Below are positions 46,759 through 56,368 of a stretch of 64,000 bases of DNA, piece by piece; the stretch's first letter is position 1, and each line of letters opens with the position of its first letter. The notes under the pieces are model-generated. The model made no database searches, was not told the origin of the DNA, and saw nothing but the letters and a program-made list of their open reading frames with translations. The position numbers and the translations under genes were made by a program. The stretch comes from Apibacter adventoris. Lineage in GTDB: Bacteria; Bacteroidota; Bacteroidia; Flavobacteriales; Weeksellaceae. The stretch lies in the NCBI RefSeq assembly GCF_002964975.1, contig NZ_PSZM01000036.1, positions 180,992-244,991 on the forward strand. Reading direction: 5' to 3'.

Positions 46759-47685
46759 ATGGGAACGAAAAATTTGAGTATAAAATACCATTTAATGGCT
46801 GTAATTACGGTAATTATTTGGGGAACTACATTCATTTCGACGAAAATCCTTATCAATAATGGTCTTAGCCCGGTAGAAATATTCTTTTACCGTTTTTTAA
46901 TGGCATATCTCTGTATTTGGTTTTTTACACCTAAAACATTACTTTCAAAAAGTAAAAAAGATGAATTTCTTTTTGTTTTATTAGGACTGTGCGGAGGGTC
47001 TTTATATTTTGTTGCAGAAAACATGGCTTTAGGGATTACCCTAGCTTCCAATGTATCTCTGATTATATGTACAGCTCCTTTACTTACAGCCTTTTTATCA
47101 TTTATTGTGTACAGAAAAAAAGAAAAACCTACCAAAAATTTAATATATGGGTCATTGCTAGCTTTGGTAGGTGTCACTTTGGTAATTTTTAACGGGAGTT
47201 TTGTATTACAGCTAAATCCTTTAGGAGATTTTTTAACTGTATTGGCAGCCTTGTCCTGGGCTTTTTATGGGTTGATTTTAAGGAAGATGGAAAATAATTA
47301 TCCTACCTTATTTATCACCCGCAAAGTCTTTTTTTATGGAATAGTTACCCTTTTGCCCATTATGTATTTTCAGCCTATACACTTTAATAAGGATATTTTA
47401 TTTCGACCATCCGTGATTTTAAATTTATCATTTTTAGGCTTTATAGCCTCCATGCTTTGTTTTTTCATGTGGAATACTGCTGTCAAAAAATTAGGAGTAG
47501 TCAGAACCTCCAATTATATATACGTAGTTCCTTTAGTAACCTTACTCACCTCCTCTCTGGTTTTAGAAGAGCAGATTACCAAAATAGCTATTTTAGGTTC
47601 TATTTGTATTCTATTGGGAGTATATATGGCAGAAAGAGGAATAAACCTTCAATTCATAAAAAATATAACTCAAAAACGAATATAG
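46759..47685 (+). CDS. EamA-family (DMT) inner membrane transporter
   Basis: 308 residues with ten predicted membrane segments and two EamA repeats. VIIWGTTFISTKILINNGLSPVEIFFYRF opens the first repeat, and DFLTVLAALSWAFYGLILRKM the second. Members export amino acids, metabolites or drugs; the substrate is not predictable. It follows the gltBD terminator after 14 bases and precedes the PnuC-like gene by six bases, so these two transporters are probably co-transcribed. Confidence 0.9.
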   Translation: MGTKNLSIKYHLMAVITVIIWGTTFISTKILINNGLSPVEIFFYRFLMAYLCIWFFTPKTLLSKSKKDEFLFVLLGLCGGSLYFVAENMALGITLASNVSLIICTAPLLTAFLSFIVYRKKEKPTKNLIYGSLLALVGVTLVIFNGSFVLQLNPLGDFLTVLAALSWAFYGLILRKMENNYPTLFITRKVFFYGIVTLLPIMYFQPIHFNKDILFRPSVILNLSFLGFIASMLCFFMWNTAVKKLGVVRTSNYIYVVPLVTLLTSSLVLEEQITKIAILGSICILLGVYMAERGINLQFIKNITQKRI

Positions 47686-47691
47686 AAAAAT

Positions 47692-48384
47692 ATGATTTCA
47701 GTAAAATCAGAAAAAATATTCAGGATTTTTTGGTATATAGCTGCCTTTGGACTCACATTATATGTAGGAATTAGTGATTTACAAACCGGCAAAATTCCAT
47801 TCTATGTAACCGTTATTTCAATGATAACCGTTATTTTGGGATACATTTGTGTAAGTGTTTTAGTGAGCCGCTCTCCTGTATTTTCCAATGTGTTGGGAAT
47901 GTCTGCCAATACCGGAGAAATTTATATGCAGATTTTGTTTAGAAACCCGGGAATGGCTCTTAGTAGTGTGTATTATTTTATTACTCATATTTTTGGATTG
48001 TATCTGTGGACCCGGAAAGAAAATCTGGATGAAGAAGGAAAAGTGAAAATTTCACATACTAATAAAAAAGCACTGATTTTTACTCTTATTTTCTGTATAG
48101 CAGGAATATTTTTTTTATATAATTACGGAGATTTTTTATTTAAGGATAAAAAAAATATGTATGTATTTGTCCTGAATAGTATAGCCTTTCTGTTGGGGGT
48201 TGCAGCTCAATTTACCATGATCATGCGTCAGCCTTTTTCCTGGATTTTGTGGAGTATAAGCAATTGCGTTTGGTTTATATTAAATATACTATCTCATAAC
48301 TATATTTTTGCTATACAATCGGTTCTTTATGAGATTAATGCCCTTGTAGGAGTTTATAAATGGTATAAAGAAGCTCGTAATTAA
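47692..48384 (+). CDS. PnuC-like vitamin precursor transporter
   Basis: 230 residues with seven or so membrane segments. The C-terminal half has the PnuC pattern: QFTMIMRQPFSWILWSISN, then NCVWFILNILSHNYIFAI and a final EINALVGVYKWYKE. PnuC proteins take up nicotinamide riboside by facilitated diffusion; related PnuX/PnuT carry riboflavin or thiamine, and no adjacent kinase tells which. It starts six bases after the EamA gene. It is the last housekeeping-type gene before the effector locus. Confidence 0.75.
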   Translation: MISVKSEKIFRIFWYIAAFGLTLYVGISDLQTGKIPFYVTVISMITVILGYICVSVLVSRSPVFSNVLGMSANTGEIYMQILFRNPGMALSSVYYFITHIFGLYLWTRKENLDEEGKVKISHTNKKALIFTLIFCIAGIFFLYNYGDFLFKDKKNMYVFVLNSIAFLLGVAAQFTMIMRQPFSWILWSISNCVWFILNILSHNYIFAIQSVLYEINALVGVYKWYKEARN

Positions 48385-48587
48385 TATTTGTATATCAAAT
48401 ACTTAAATAGTAATTTCTAGATGAATATTGTACACGATATGTGTAAAATTTTATTTATTTTTTTGAAATGAATACTCGTATTTTACTTTTCAGATGTAAA
48501 AAAAACTAAATATCTAATAAATTTTTTATGTGTAATTTTTAATTTAAAATAAAAATAAGTAAATTTATCCAATGGTTAAATACTTAT
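48385..48587. other. Boundary between chromosomal genes and the effector locus
   Basis: About 200 very AT-rich bases without a coding frame; only a seven-codon ATG frame occurs at 48572. No tRNA, direct repeat or integrase that would mark an island edge was seen. Confidence 0.4.
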
Positions 48588-49583
48588 ATGTCTAATTTAG
48601 GTTTTTATATAGACGACTCGGAAAAGCAATTTTTAAAAAGCGAAAAGAAAGAAGTATTAGCTTCTACTCAATCAAAAAAAGTACATTGGGGAGCAAAAAA
48701 TTCCTTATACCTGTAAGATCTTCCCCTAAGGGTATATCGAGTACTCATTAAATATCCGCTATCATCTTCGCAGATAAATTATGAAATTACAACACAAGGG
48801 CGGGGTACTGCTCAGAATATAACCCGGATTCGGTTTCAGAAAGACCGGTTCTTTGTTAATGGTCATTCTCCGGAGAGGGTGGCCGATGAACTGGCTATAC
48901 TTACTACCCGAGCCTTGTATCCTTTGGAATTACATATTGATTATAATACCCGCAAACAAAAAATAATTAACCGAAAAGAAATACAAAATAACTGGAATAA
49001 ACTGGTTCCATATTTAGAAAGAGAATATGGCGGAGCGTTATTAGAGTTGTATAAGCATACAATTGAAGAACAATTGGCCGATGACCATCGGTTTCGAAAG
49101 TCTTTACTTAGCAATGATCTGTTTTTTTCTCTCTATTGTCATTCCTTGTACGGAGAATATTCTTCGGAATTAGATAAAGAAAGCAGCCTTTGGTTCAATA
49201 TAGGAGAGTATAACCGGCCTCTTCTTTTTAAGGGAAAACAATGGGTGGAAAAAGAATATAACCAGGTAGGAGGTGTATTTCTTCATTTTCACGGACAGGC
49301 GATAAAAGCAGGGGTGCGCTATGAACTGGAAGTAGAGTATAATCTGGAAAAGCAACGGTTTACCATCAAAGATATTTTGGCAACGCTTTTCCGTATAAAA
49401 GAAGGACATAAAGAACCACTTACGGAAGTAAGTATATGGCAACAGCGAGAAAAAGAGCCGGTAATAGATTATGAAAAGCAATACGAAGAAGAAAGAAAAA
49501 AGCTGGATGAAGATGAGGTAGTCTATCAGAAATATTTAAAAAACAAAGGCAAAGGATGGTTTGACCGCTTGTTTGGATTTTAA
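48588..49583 (+). pseudogene. Effector-operon gene interrupted by a single in-frame stop codon
   Basis: One reading frame runs from ATG 48588 to the stop at 49583 and is broken only by TAA at 48714-48716 (codon 43). The first part reads MSNLGFYIDDSEKQFLKSEK ... GAKNSLYL. After the stop the same frame continues DLPLRVYRVLIKYPLSS and joins smoothly to HSPERVADELAILTTRALYP and onward. The full product would be 331 residues. The distal part alone could be made from the GTG at 48879 (234 residues). I do not recognise the family; it is soluble, rich in Tyr, Lys and Glu, and has no signal peptide. As the first gene of the DUF4280 operon it may be a loading or adaptor protein. The lesion could be a C-to-T change in a CAA codon. 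Confidence 0.7.
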
Positions 49584-49595
49584 AGTTAAAATCTT

Positions 49596-49901
49596 ATGAA
49601 AAAGTACAATTTTATAGTAACGGAAAATGCCGTATTAGAATGTGGTAAAGGGATTTCCTGCGGAGTTTTCCGGTCTTTAGATTCGGAAACATTAAGAATG
49701 AAAAAAGACGGTCAGCGGGTAATGTCAGAGGCAGATACCGGAGTTTACGGATATATGTTTTGCAGCTATACCCACGAGCTTTGCCACTGTATGCCGGGCG
49801 AAAGGTGGAATAATTCCTGTAGGGCGTTGATGGTGGAAAGGCAGCGGGTAGTCTGTACCCAATCTTTTTACCCTGCCGAGCAGGAAGAATTATTACCGTA
49901 A
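49596..49901 (+). CDS. Small Cys-rich protein, possibly PAAR-like
   Basis: 101 residues with seven cysteines in pairs (ECGKGISCG, FCSYTHELCHC, NSCRAL, VVCTQS). The order and the C-terminal Cys before a short tail resemble a reduced form of the DUF4280 fold of its neighbour, in which conserved Cys residues bind a metal at the tip. It starts 12 bases after the broken gene and about 120 bases before the DUF4280 gene. Function is not established; metal binding is inferred from cysteine spacing. Confidence 0.55.
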   Translation: MKKYNFIVTENAVLECGKGISCGVFRSLDSETLRMKKDGQRVMSEADTGVYGYMFCSYTHELCHCMPGERWNNSCRALMVERQRVVCTQSFYPAEQEELLP

Positions 49902-50019
49902 AAAATTAGGAGCAAGAATAAGTATTTGAAAAATATCTGTCTTAAATTATTGTTAATAAGCAAGTAAATAATAAATATTACAAAATAATTATAATTTATA
50001 ATCAAAATACTAACTAAAT

Positions 50020-50493
50020 ATGGGAGTAAAATATATAGTGCAAGGAGCGGTTTGCAGCTGTCTGTACGGGAGCGGTACCGATGCGTTGAAAGTAAAAACC
50101 CAAAGTAAAGTGTTCCTTAATGATATGGACGGAGCCAAAAAACTGGCGGTAACCACTACAGACCTGGGCACTACCTTTGAAAAGAATTGCTTTGGCAGTT
50201 GTGCTAAAAAAAAGAACAATCCTTGTACAGTTACCCTTACCGCCTGGAGTGGCGAGGAAACCAAGAAGAAAATAGTAGGGGCCGGAAATCTCCTTACTGA
50301 AGAGTCTAAAGCTACCTGCCCGGTAGGAGGCAAAGACTGCATCAGTATTTTGTATCATGGACAACAAGCTGAGGTATCTCCTCAGAATTTTAGTAATACC
50401 GATCCTCAGGTACAGGCGCAGATCAATCCATTGGTAGATACCGCCCACCTGGGACGTAACCTGAAACCTTCCCCGCAACTTAAAGCTAAATAA
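50020..50493 (+). CDS. DUF4280 (PAAR-like) domain protein
   Basis: 157 residues. The DUF4280 order is visible: VQGAVCSCLYGSGTDALKV, then QSKVFLNDMDGAKKLAVTTTD, the cysteines of NCFGSCAKKKNNPC, TAWSGEETKKK, and LLTEESKATCPVGGKDCISI. DUF4280 proteins are PAAR-like and are found at the tip of type VI spikes, or next to their effectors, in Bacteroidota and other phyla. The effector gene starts two bases after its stop, so this is the probable delivery partner. No VgrG, Hcp or sheath gene is in the window. Confidence 0.85.
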   Translation: MGVKYIVQGAVCSCLYGSGTDALKVKTQSKVFLNDMDGAKKLAVTTTDLGTTFEKNCFGSCAKKKNNPCTVTLTAWSGEETKKKIVGAGNLLTEESKATCPVGGKDCISILYHGQQAEVSPQNFSNTDPQVQAQINPLVDTAHLGRNLKPSPQLKAK

Positions 50494-50495
50494 CT

Positions 50496-53162
50496 ATGGC
50501 CAGAGGAATTACGGGAATACTTTTTACAGACGAAGATCTGGAAACCGGACAGATAAAAGAATATCCGTCCCTTAAAAACTGCAGGGTGTACGGAGTAATG
50601 GCCAACAGCCTTTTTGCGTATATAGAAGCAGGAATAGTCGAAGAAAGCCGCAACAGGTCCGAAATACTTAAAGAAAAAGGCTATAAAAATTCCGGCATTA
50701 AATGGGTATACGGTCGTGTAAACTCCTTGGAAAAAGGAGGAATTGAATGGTTACACTGGTTTAGCGATACCAACCAAAATAATAAAAAAGACCCCGGGGA
50801 ACAAAATATAGAAAATGAGCCCCTTATCAAAATATCCGGCTCGGACCTCTATGGCGTAGGCGGGGCCTATAACCGTGCGGACTCTATATCTCTGTGGTTT
50901 GATAAAGACGAAAAATTTCTTCCTGCCCTGTACTGGGTAGAACCCTTTCTGGTTCATCCCGAACTTCATTTTGGTGCGGCGCCCAAAGGCATGTTTATGA
51001 TGCCGGCCCAGCATCCCGGTCCTTATGAGGTTACTATAAGCGGGAACCATACGGTACACAGGGGGGCATTTAGCCGGATATTGGCTTCAACGGTGAAACA
51101 GGCAAAGTATACCTACTTGTATTACGGCGAAAATATAGAGTTTTTTATAGAGACACTTCATATTCCCGAAGGGGAAAAGCTGAGCGTAGAGATATGGGAT
51201 GAATCGTCTGATAAAACCCTGTATAGCACTACGGCTACTGTAACGAAAAATAAACCGGCACAGGAAGAAGAAGAAACGGATGAATTGCAGGACTATCTGG
51301 AGCAGTTTAAAGGCTTTGCGGAAGTAACTGTTCCGTTGGATATAAGCAAAATGCCCGAAGATCAGAAAAAAAAGGAAGCCCGCGTGTTTAAAGTTCAGAT
51401 TTCCTATCTCCCTTCAGATTTTAGTCTGATTAACGAAATGGGGGGAGTGATAGCTGCTTCCGAGATTTCTTCTGCGGTAATCTCTTCCCGTACGCGCAAA
51501 GAGTTGGCTAATAAACCCCGGGTTCAGTCGGTAACCGGCTATATACAGATTATGTACGAAGACACCGAAGCCTATATTAGTACCCGTAATGCTCCGGTAA
51601 ATAATGTGGTAGAAAAAGAAACTCCTGTTTTATTAGCTCCCAAAGGAGAACCTTGCCATTATACCCAGATTAAAGCCCAGCGTTACAAAGAGGAAGGTTT
51701 TTCTAAAAAAGACGGAAGTGACTCTGTTATTTTTGATGAGACTAAAATGATATTGCCTAAGTCGCAACCTACGATTGAGGTAATTGCCGGGGATGCAAAA
51801 CCGGCTTTCCTGAAGTTGATGGCCGACCTGCATACGAATGAGGCCTGCCGCCCGGGTACCCATACCCGCGGAGGGAAAAGTGTTTTTTACTTTCATAAAG
51901 AAGCCAGCGCGGAACAGCAAAATCTTACTGTGGTAAATATAAAAGAAAAAGAAATAGATCTTTCCCTTCCTTATATCTATATAAAAGATAAGAAGGTTGC
52001 TAATACGGTAAGTAGCTTCCCTTTTAATTATTTCTGGCTTATTAAAAAAGATAAACAGCCCTATGTGGTAATGATAAAAACCTGCCGGTATACCAATGAT
52101 GTCTTGATTAATGTATATCCGGATATAAAATGGGAAGTTTATGTGTTTTTAATCCCTACGGAATCAGATAGTTATTCCCATGCTAATATGCCTGCTGGAG
52201 ATATATTTAAAAGGCATCAGGATAAGGCTCGTAAAATAGGAATAGCACATAAAAATAAAGATGTTAATTTTACTTGGGAAGTTCATGTAAAATATACAGT
52301 TTCAGGGCTAGTCTATGATTATGGAATCAATTTAAACCAAAAAATCAGAAAATACCTTGATGCGATTGGAGTGATTAAAGATATTTTGGATACTCTTTCA
52401 AATCGTAAAAAAATAGTAGAAGGAGAAGGCAATAATGCTCAGAATATGATTGCTAAAGTAGGAAAGAAGAATAAAATTCCTATATTTATTGAATTTAGCC
52501 TTCCTTCTTTTCGGGTAGGAGGAAGTTGGTATTATAAGACTGATAAAAATGAAGTTCAGTCTACAGGAAACTTAGAGTTAGGATTAGCACCCTTGATAAA
52601 AGCAAAAGGGGGTATAGATTTAATTGCTGCAGTGAGTTATATTCCAGTAGTAGGTCAGATACTCCGAGCTTTAGGGTATGTAAAAATGGGATTAGAATGG
52701 GTGTCATCCAAAGTGGGGACTCCGGTAGTTGCTGATTTATGGTTTAACATTTATGCTTTTGGGCAGGTAGATATAAAGTGGATATTGGCCTTGAAAGATT
52801 TTAGTGCAGAATTGCAACCTTCAATAACTTTAGGTATGGGTGTGGAGTTAGGTTTTAAGATAGAAGCTCGAGTAAAAAAAGTAATATTAATTAATGGCCA
52901 AAAAGAAGAAAAAACGGTGGGAGGAATGAAAGGAGAGCTTTCTGGAACAGCTGAAACAGGACTTAAACTTACTATAAATACCAATAAGCAAAAAGTCAGT
53001 GGGTTCTTTACTTTTTTAGGGGTTACTATGAAAATTGTAGGTACTTTGGAGATTTTAGATCCAGGATCTTCTAAAAAATTACCTAAGATAAGTGATTCTT
53101 ATTCGATTATTCCCTATAAAAAATTCGGAGATTTTGAATTTGATTTATTAGATTTTAAATAA
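50496..53162 (+). CDS. Polymorphic effector: conserved core, linker, and C-terminal toxin-like domain (CT1)
   Basis: 888 residues, no signal peptide. The core (residues 1 to about 492) is not a family I recognise; it includes two beta-rich segments (PGPYEVTISGNHTVHRG, KAKYTYLYYGENIEFF-like strands). The linker at 493-546 (YIYIKDKKVANTVSSFPF, TCRYTNDVLINVYPDIKW) is repeated at 54128 and, in part, at 59386. After it, about 340 residues form a separate domain with a hydrophobic stretch (AAVSYIPVVGQILRALGYV) and amphipathic strands at the end (SITLGMGVELGFKIEARV). The gene is visibly more G+C-rich before the linker than after it. It follows the DUF4280 gene by two bases; a lipoprotein gene follows by 28 bases. 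I infer an exported effector acting at the envelope, with membrane activity as one possibility. Confidence 0.75.
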   Translation: MARGITGILFTDEDLETGQIKEYPSLKNCRVYGVMANSLFAYIEAGIVEESRNRSEILKEKGYKNSGIKWVYGRVNSLEKGGIEWLHWFSDTNQNNKKDPGEQNIENEPLIKISGSDLYGVGGAYNRADSISLWFDKDEKFLPALYWVEPFLVHPELHFGAAPKGMFMMPAQHPGPYEVTISGNHTVHRGAFSRILASTVKQAKYTYLYYGENIEFFIETLHIPEGEKLSVEIWDESSDKTLYSTTATVTKNKPAQEEEETDELQDYLEQFKGFAEVTVPLDISKMPEDQKKKEARVFKVQISYLPSDFSLINEMGGVIAASEISSAVISSRTRKELANKPRVQSVTGYIQIMYEDTEAYISTRNAPVNNVVEKETPVLLAPKGEPCHYTQIKAQRYKEEGFSKKDGSDSVIFDETKMILPKSQPTIEVIAGDAKPAFLKLMADLHTNEACRPGTHTRGGKSVFYFHKEASAEQQNLTVVNIKEKEIDLSLPYIYIKDKKVANTVSSFPFNYFWLIKKDKQPYVVMIKTCRYTNDVLINVYPDIKWEVYVFLIPTESDSYSHANMPAGDIFKRHQDKARKIGIAHKNKDVNFTWEVHVKYTVSGLVYDYGINLNQKIRKYLDAIGVIKDILDTLSNRKKIVEGEGNNAQNMIAKVGKKNKIPIFIEFSLPSFRVGGSWYYKTDKNEVQSTGNLELGLAPLIKAKGGIDLIAAVSYIPVVGQILRALGYVKMGLEWVSSKVGTPVVADLWFNIYAFGQVDIKWILALKDFSAELQPSITLGMGVELGFKIEARVKKVILINGQKEEKTVGGMKGELSGTAETGLKLTINTNKQKVSGFFTFLGVTMKIVGTLEILDPGSSKKLPKISDSYSIIPYKKFGDFEFDLLDFK
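51972..52134 (+). repeat. Linker repeat, expressed copy (in the effector gene)
   Basis: 163 bases encoding residues 493-546 of the effector. They recur at 54128-54290 with about six differences, and the first half recurs at 59386. The repeat ends exactly where the C-terminal domains start to differ, as expected for a recombination site. Confidence 0.9.
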
Positions 53163-53190
53163 TTATTATAATAAGAAAAAATATATAAAT

Positions 53191-54123
53191 ATGAGAAATA
53201 AAATAATTACTTTAACTATATTTCTTCTAACTGTAATAGGTTGTGCGCAAAAACAAAATAAAATAACTATGGATGAATACAAATTAAAATTAGCTGATAA
53301 AATACAAAAATATGATAAACAACCTTATTATACTTTGCAAATAAATAAGCAAAACTGTAGAGTTTTAGTAAGAATAAACGATCTTCCTTTTCCTTGGAAT
53401 TTTTTTGAAGATGAAGGAGAAAGTGTACTTTTGCCAATTAATAATCAAATTCCAAAATCGGGAGGACAAACTATTACTATAGAAGTATATCCAATGAGTA
53501 CCCAGACCTTTATACGGAATTTGGCTCATGTAAATATAAAGTTAGTATATGCCCCCGATCGTCATACACCTATGGATGAATTTGAGGTATTGAAGGAATG
53601 GAATCTTCCGGAGTTTTTAGAAGATAAGAAGCTCCAAAAATATGAATTAAAAGGAACATTTCAGGCACAGGTTCCGTTCGATTTTAGTGAAGAACTAATA
53701 ACAGCCCAAGACTTATCTAAGATACCTGATATAGAGAAAAAAGTAGTAGATAAATACAAACAGCTAAGTAAAATAATAGAACAGGCTGATGGGTATAGTT
53801 TCCTTAAAGAGATAGGAGATTTTAATGTTAAACATTGGAGCCATAACTATTTTACCAAAAAAGAAGTAGAAGCAAATCCTGAATCTGAAAATGATTTATA
53901 TAATTTGACTTTATTAGGTAGGGAAATAGCTCCTATAGAAAATTACGAGTTGGTTTTTTATCATGATAATAAAGTAGTAGTATTACGAGATAAAACAGAT
54001 AAATCATTTTTCCCTAAAGTTTATTTTTGGCTAGAAGATGAGGGGAAGAAAGAAAAAGTTTTTGTTAATAGATTTATAGATTTATATATGCCGGAAGGGA
54101 GTAATGAACTAAAAGTATGGTAA
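53191..54123 (+). CDS. Lipoprotein, putative immunity protein for CT1
   Basis: 310 residues. Signal peptide with lipobox VIGC (Cys18), so it is lipidated and exposed to the periplasm. A beta-rich N-terminal half (YTLQINKQNCRVLVRINDLPF) is followed by a helical middle (DLSKIPDIEKKVVDKYKQL). The ending is MPEGSNELKVW. It belongs to the nine-member lipoprotein family of this locus and resembles the gene at 58434 most closely. Being directly behind the effector, it is the best candidate for its immunity protein. Family of unknown function; role inferred from position. Confidence 0.7.
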   Translation: MRNKIITLTIFLLTVIGCAQKQNKITMDEYKLKLADKIQKYDKQPYYTLQINKQNCRVLVRINDLPFPWNFFEDEGESVLLPINNQIPKSGGQTITIEVYPMSTQTFIRNLAHVNIKLVYAPDRHTPMDEFEVLKEWNLPEFLEDKKLQKYELKGTFQAQVPFDFSEELITAQDLSKIPDIEKKVVDKYKQLSKIIEQADGYSFLKEIGDFNVKHWSHNYFTKKEVEANPESENDLYNLTLLGREIAPIENYELVFYHDNKVVVLRDKTDKSFFPKVYFWLEDEGKKEKVFVNRFIDLYMPEGSNELKVW

Positions 54124-54127
54124 TTTC

Positions 54128-54290
54128 TATATCTATATAAAAGATAAGAGGGTTGCTAATACGGTAAGTAGCTTCCCTTTTAATTATTTCTGGCTTACTG
54201 AAAAAGATAAACAGCCCTATGTGGTAATGATAAAAACCTGCCGGTATACCAATGATGTCTTGATTAATGTATATCCGGATATTGAGTGGG
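54128..54290 (+). repeat. Linker repeat, silent copy 1
   Basis: Near-identical to 51972-52134. It begins five bases after the stop of the preceding lipoprotein, with no start codon of its own. Confidence 0.9.
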
Positions 54291-55410
54291 ATTTTAATTT
54301 CTTTTATAATACTAAAGATCCTGTTTGGTATGGAGAGACGGAACCTAATTATAATTTATACAATCTGGATGATAAGAATTCGGTTAATAAAAATATTTCT
54401 TTAAAAGATGTACGAAATTGGGGAGATGTTAAGGCAGTAGCAGATTTAAAAAATGAAGAAAGGAACCGGAAAAGACAAAATACATCTACTCAAACCCGTA
54501 TGACAACAATGGCAAACCGTAATTTAGGAGATAAGCTTACTAATTTTGGTTTAACTATAAAGGCGAAGTATAACGGGAAAATAACGGAAGAATTAAGTTG
54601 GAATTTTGCGGAAAAATATCGGAGCACGACAAAAATATTAAAAAGTATATATGATACCGCAGAAAAAATAACCGGGGCTGTGCAAGCCAGAAAATCGGCT
54701 AAGGAGGTAGGAACAAAAACCCCAAGTTTATTAGGGAGGTTAAATGCTATGAGTTTGTCTTTACAAGCTCCAGCACCTTCTGCCGGAATAAACTGGAAAT
54801 ATGCTACTACCAAAATAGAGTAGGATTGCAATTGGAAGGCTATGTAAAATGTACTCCTTTAATCGGAGGAAATCTGAAAATTGATTTACTGGCTTTGGGA
54901 GAAAAGATCCCGGTATATGGAAAATTAATTACAGCACTTGATATAGCTACCTGGCTGGCAAGTAAATTAAGCATGGGAGTTTTGGAAATAAATTACCGGA
55001 TAGATTTAATTTTTTATGCTAATTTAGCTATAGATAAGGCGTATGTAAACTGGAATGGAACCCGGCCTAAAGGAAAACAATTTGATACCGATATGAAAAT
55101 TAGCGGGACTTTTGGGGGAAAATTGGAAATTTCAACAGAGGTAAAAGCGCAATCAAAATATATGACAAAACAAGGAGTAGAAGTATCTTTTGAGGCAGGA
55201 GTGAAAGCTGATTGTTATTTTAAGATAACTGCCGATCCTAATTTTAATAAAGAGAACAAGGTTAATTGGACTACAGAGTTTTCTGGCTTAATAGTTGAAT
55301 TTTATTATAAACTTTCATTAAAAAGTACCTCAAAAAATAAGCCCCCTAAAACATTGAGTCCAATTAAATTAATACCATCATATACAGGGAAAACAACAAT
55401 GAAATTTTGA
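54128..55410 (+). pseudogene. Displaced effector C-terminal domain (CT2), copy 1, frameshifted and without start
   Basis: It opens with the effector linker in frame (YIYIKDKRVANTVSSF) and runs into a different C-terminal domain, CT2, of about 370 residues. It has no start codon. An A-run has four A at 54812-54815 where copy 2 has five, so the frame breaks after WKYATTK and continues in another frame (VGLQLEGYVK) to a stop at 55408-55410. CT2 has a middle hydrophobic stretch (KIPVYGKLITALDIATWLAS) comparable in place and pattern to that of CT1. It ends KLIPSYTGKTTMKF. The lipoprotein at 55441 follows by 30 bases. Confidence 0.8.
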
Positions 55411-55440
55411 GGAAGTTAGAACTAAAAAAATAATATAAAC

Positions 55441-56331
55441 ATGAGAAGTAAAATATTAATTCTAATATTTTTGGTATTTATATTAATAAACTGCCAAGAA
55501 AAAAAAGAAGTATTAACTAATAAAAAAGAAAATAAAATGAAAATAAACAGTAGTACTCCTATTTATGGAATAGATTTTAATATAGCAACACCTTTTGAAA
55601 TATTAGTTAATGATGTTCCTGTTATGAAATATTTTTCAAATGGATCAGCAAGTGCTTTTGTTCCAATTAATGGAATGCTAATTAAGGGTAAAAAACAAGA
55701 AATAAAAATAAAATTATATAATAGTGATGGGGAAAAAAATATAACAGAAGATATTGCTAAATATTTCAGTTTAAAAATTGTTTTATCTAAAGATATTAGT
55801 TTTGGGAAATTTCAAGATGTGCAAATTATAAAAATTCCAGATTCTATAAAAAATACTTCTTTTGTTGAGTATGTATTTCCATTCTATGTAGAGTTTCCTT
55901 TCGAAATAGAAGGATGGCAAAAATCATTAAATTTAACTAATGAAGATAAAGATAAACTTTTAGAAGAAGTGGTATTAAAATATGAACAGTTTAGAAATAT
56001 ATTAAATAATAAGGATGGAAAGGAATTTTTAGAAAAAACAAAACATCGTGAAAATGAATTAAATCAAGCATTTTATTTTAATGAAGATCAGAAACGAGAA
56101 GATGATAAAGAAACATTAGAAATTATAAATAGAATAACTAAAGTATTTCCTTTAGAAAATTACCAGATGGTATTTTATGGGAATGGAAAGATAGTTGCTT
56201 TAGTACGCATTGATAAAAATTTTAGAGGAGAATCAGCATTACAAGCAGAGTTAGATGATGAAAGCGTACAAATATATGAATTATTACTTCATCGTCCTGC
56301 ATTAGGTAAGCCGTTAGAAGTTATACGATAG
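55441..56331 (+). CDS. Lipoprotein, putative immunity protein for CT2
   Basis: 296 residues. Lipobox ILINC (Cys18). The opening IYGIDFNIATPFEILVNDVP and the ending RPALGKPLEVIR make it a close paralogue of the gene at 60226, which also stands behind a CT2 copy. The shared family elements are the EIEGW turn, a helical EDKDKLLEEVVLKYEQF segment and a FYGNGKIVAL strand. The reading frame is intact although its toxin partner is broken. Immunity role inferred from pairing. Confidence 0.65.
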   Translation: MRSKILILIFLVFILINCQEKKEVLTNKKENKMKINSSTPIYGIDFNIATPFEILVNDVPVMKYFSNGSASAFVPINGMLIKGKKQEIKIKLYNSDGEKNITEDIAKYFSLKIVLSKDISFGKFQDVQIIKIPDSIKNTSFVEYVFPFYVEFPFEIEGWQKSLNLTNEDKDKLLEEVVLKYEQFRNILNNKDGKEFLEKTKHRENELNQAFYFNEDQKREDDKETLEIINRITKVFPLENYQMVFYGNGKIVALVRIDKNFRGESALQAELDDESVQIYELLLHRPALGKPLEVIR

Positions 56332-56368
56332 ATAATAGGCTAAATGAAATTAAAGTAAAATAGGGTTA

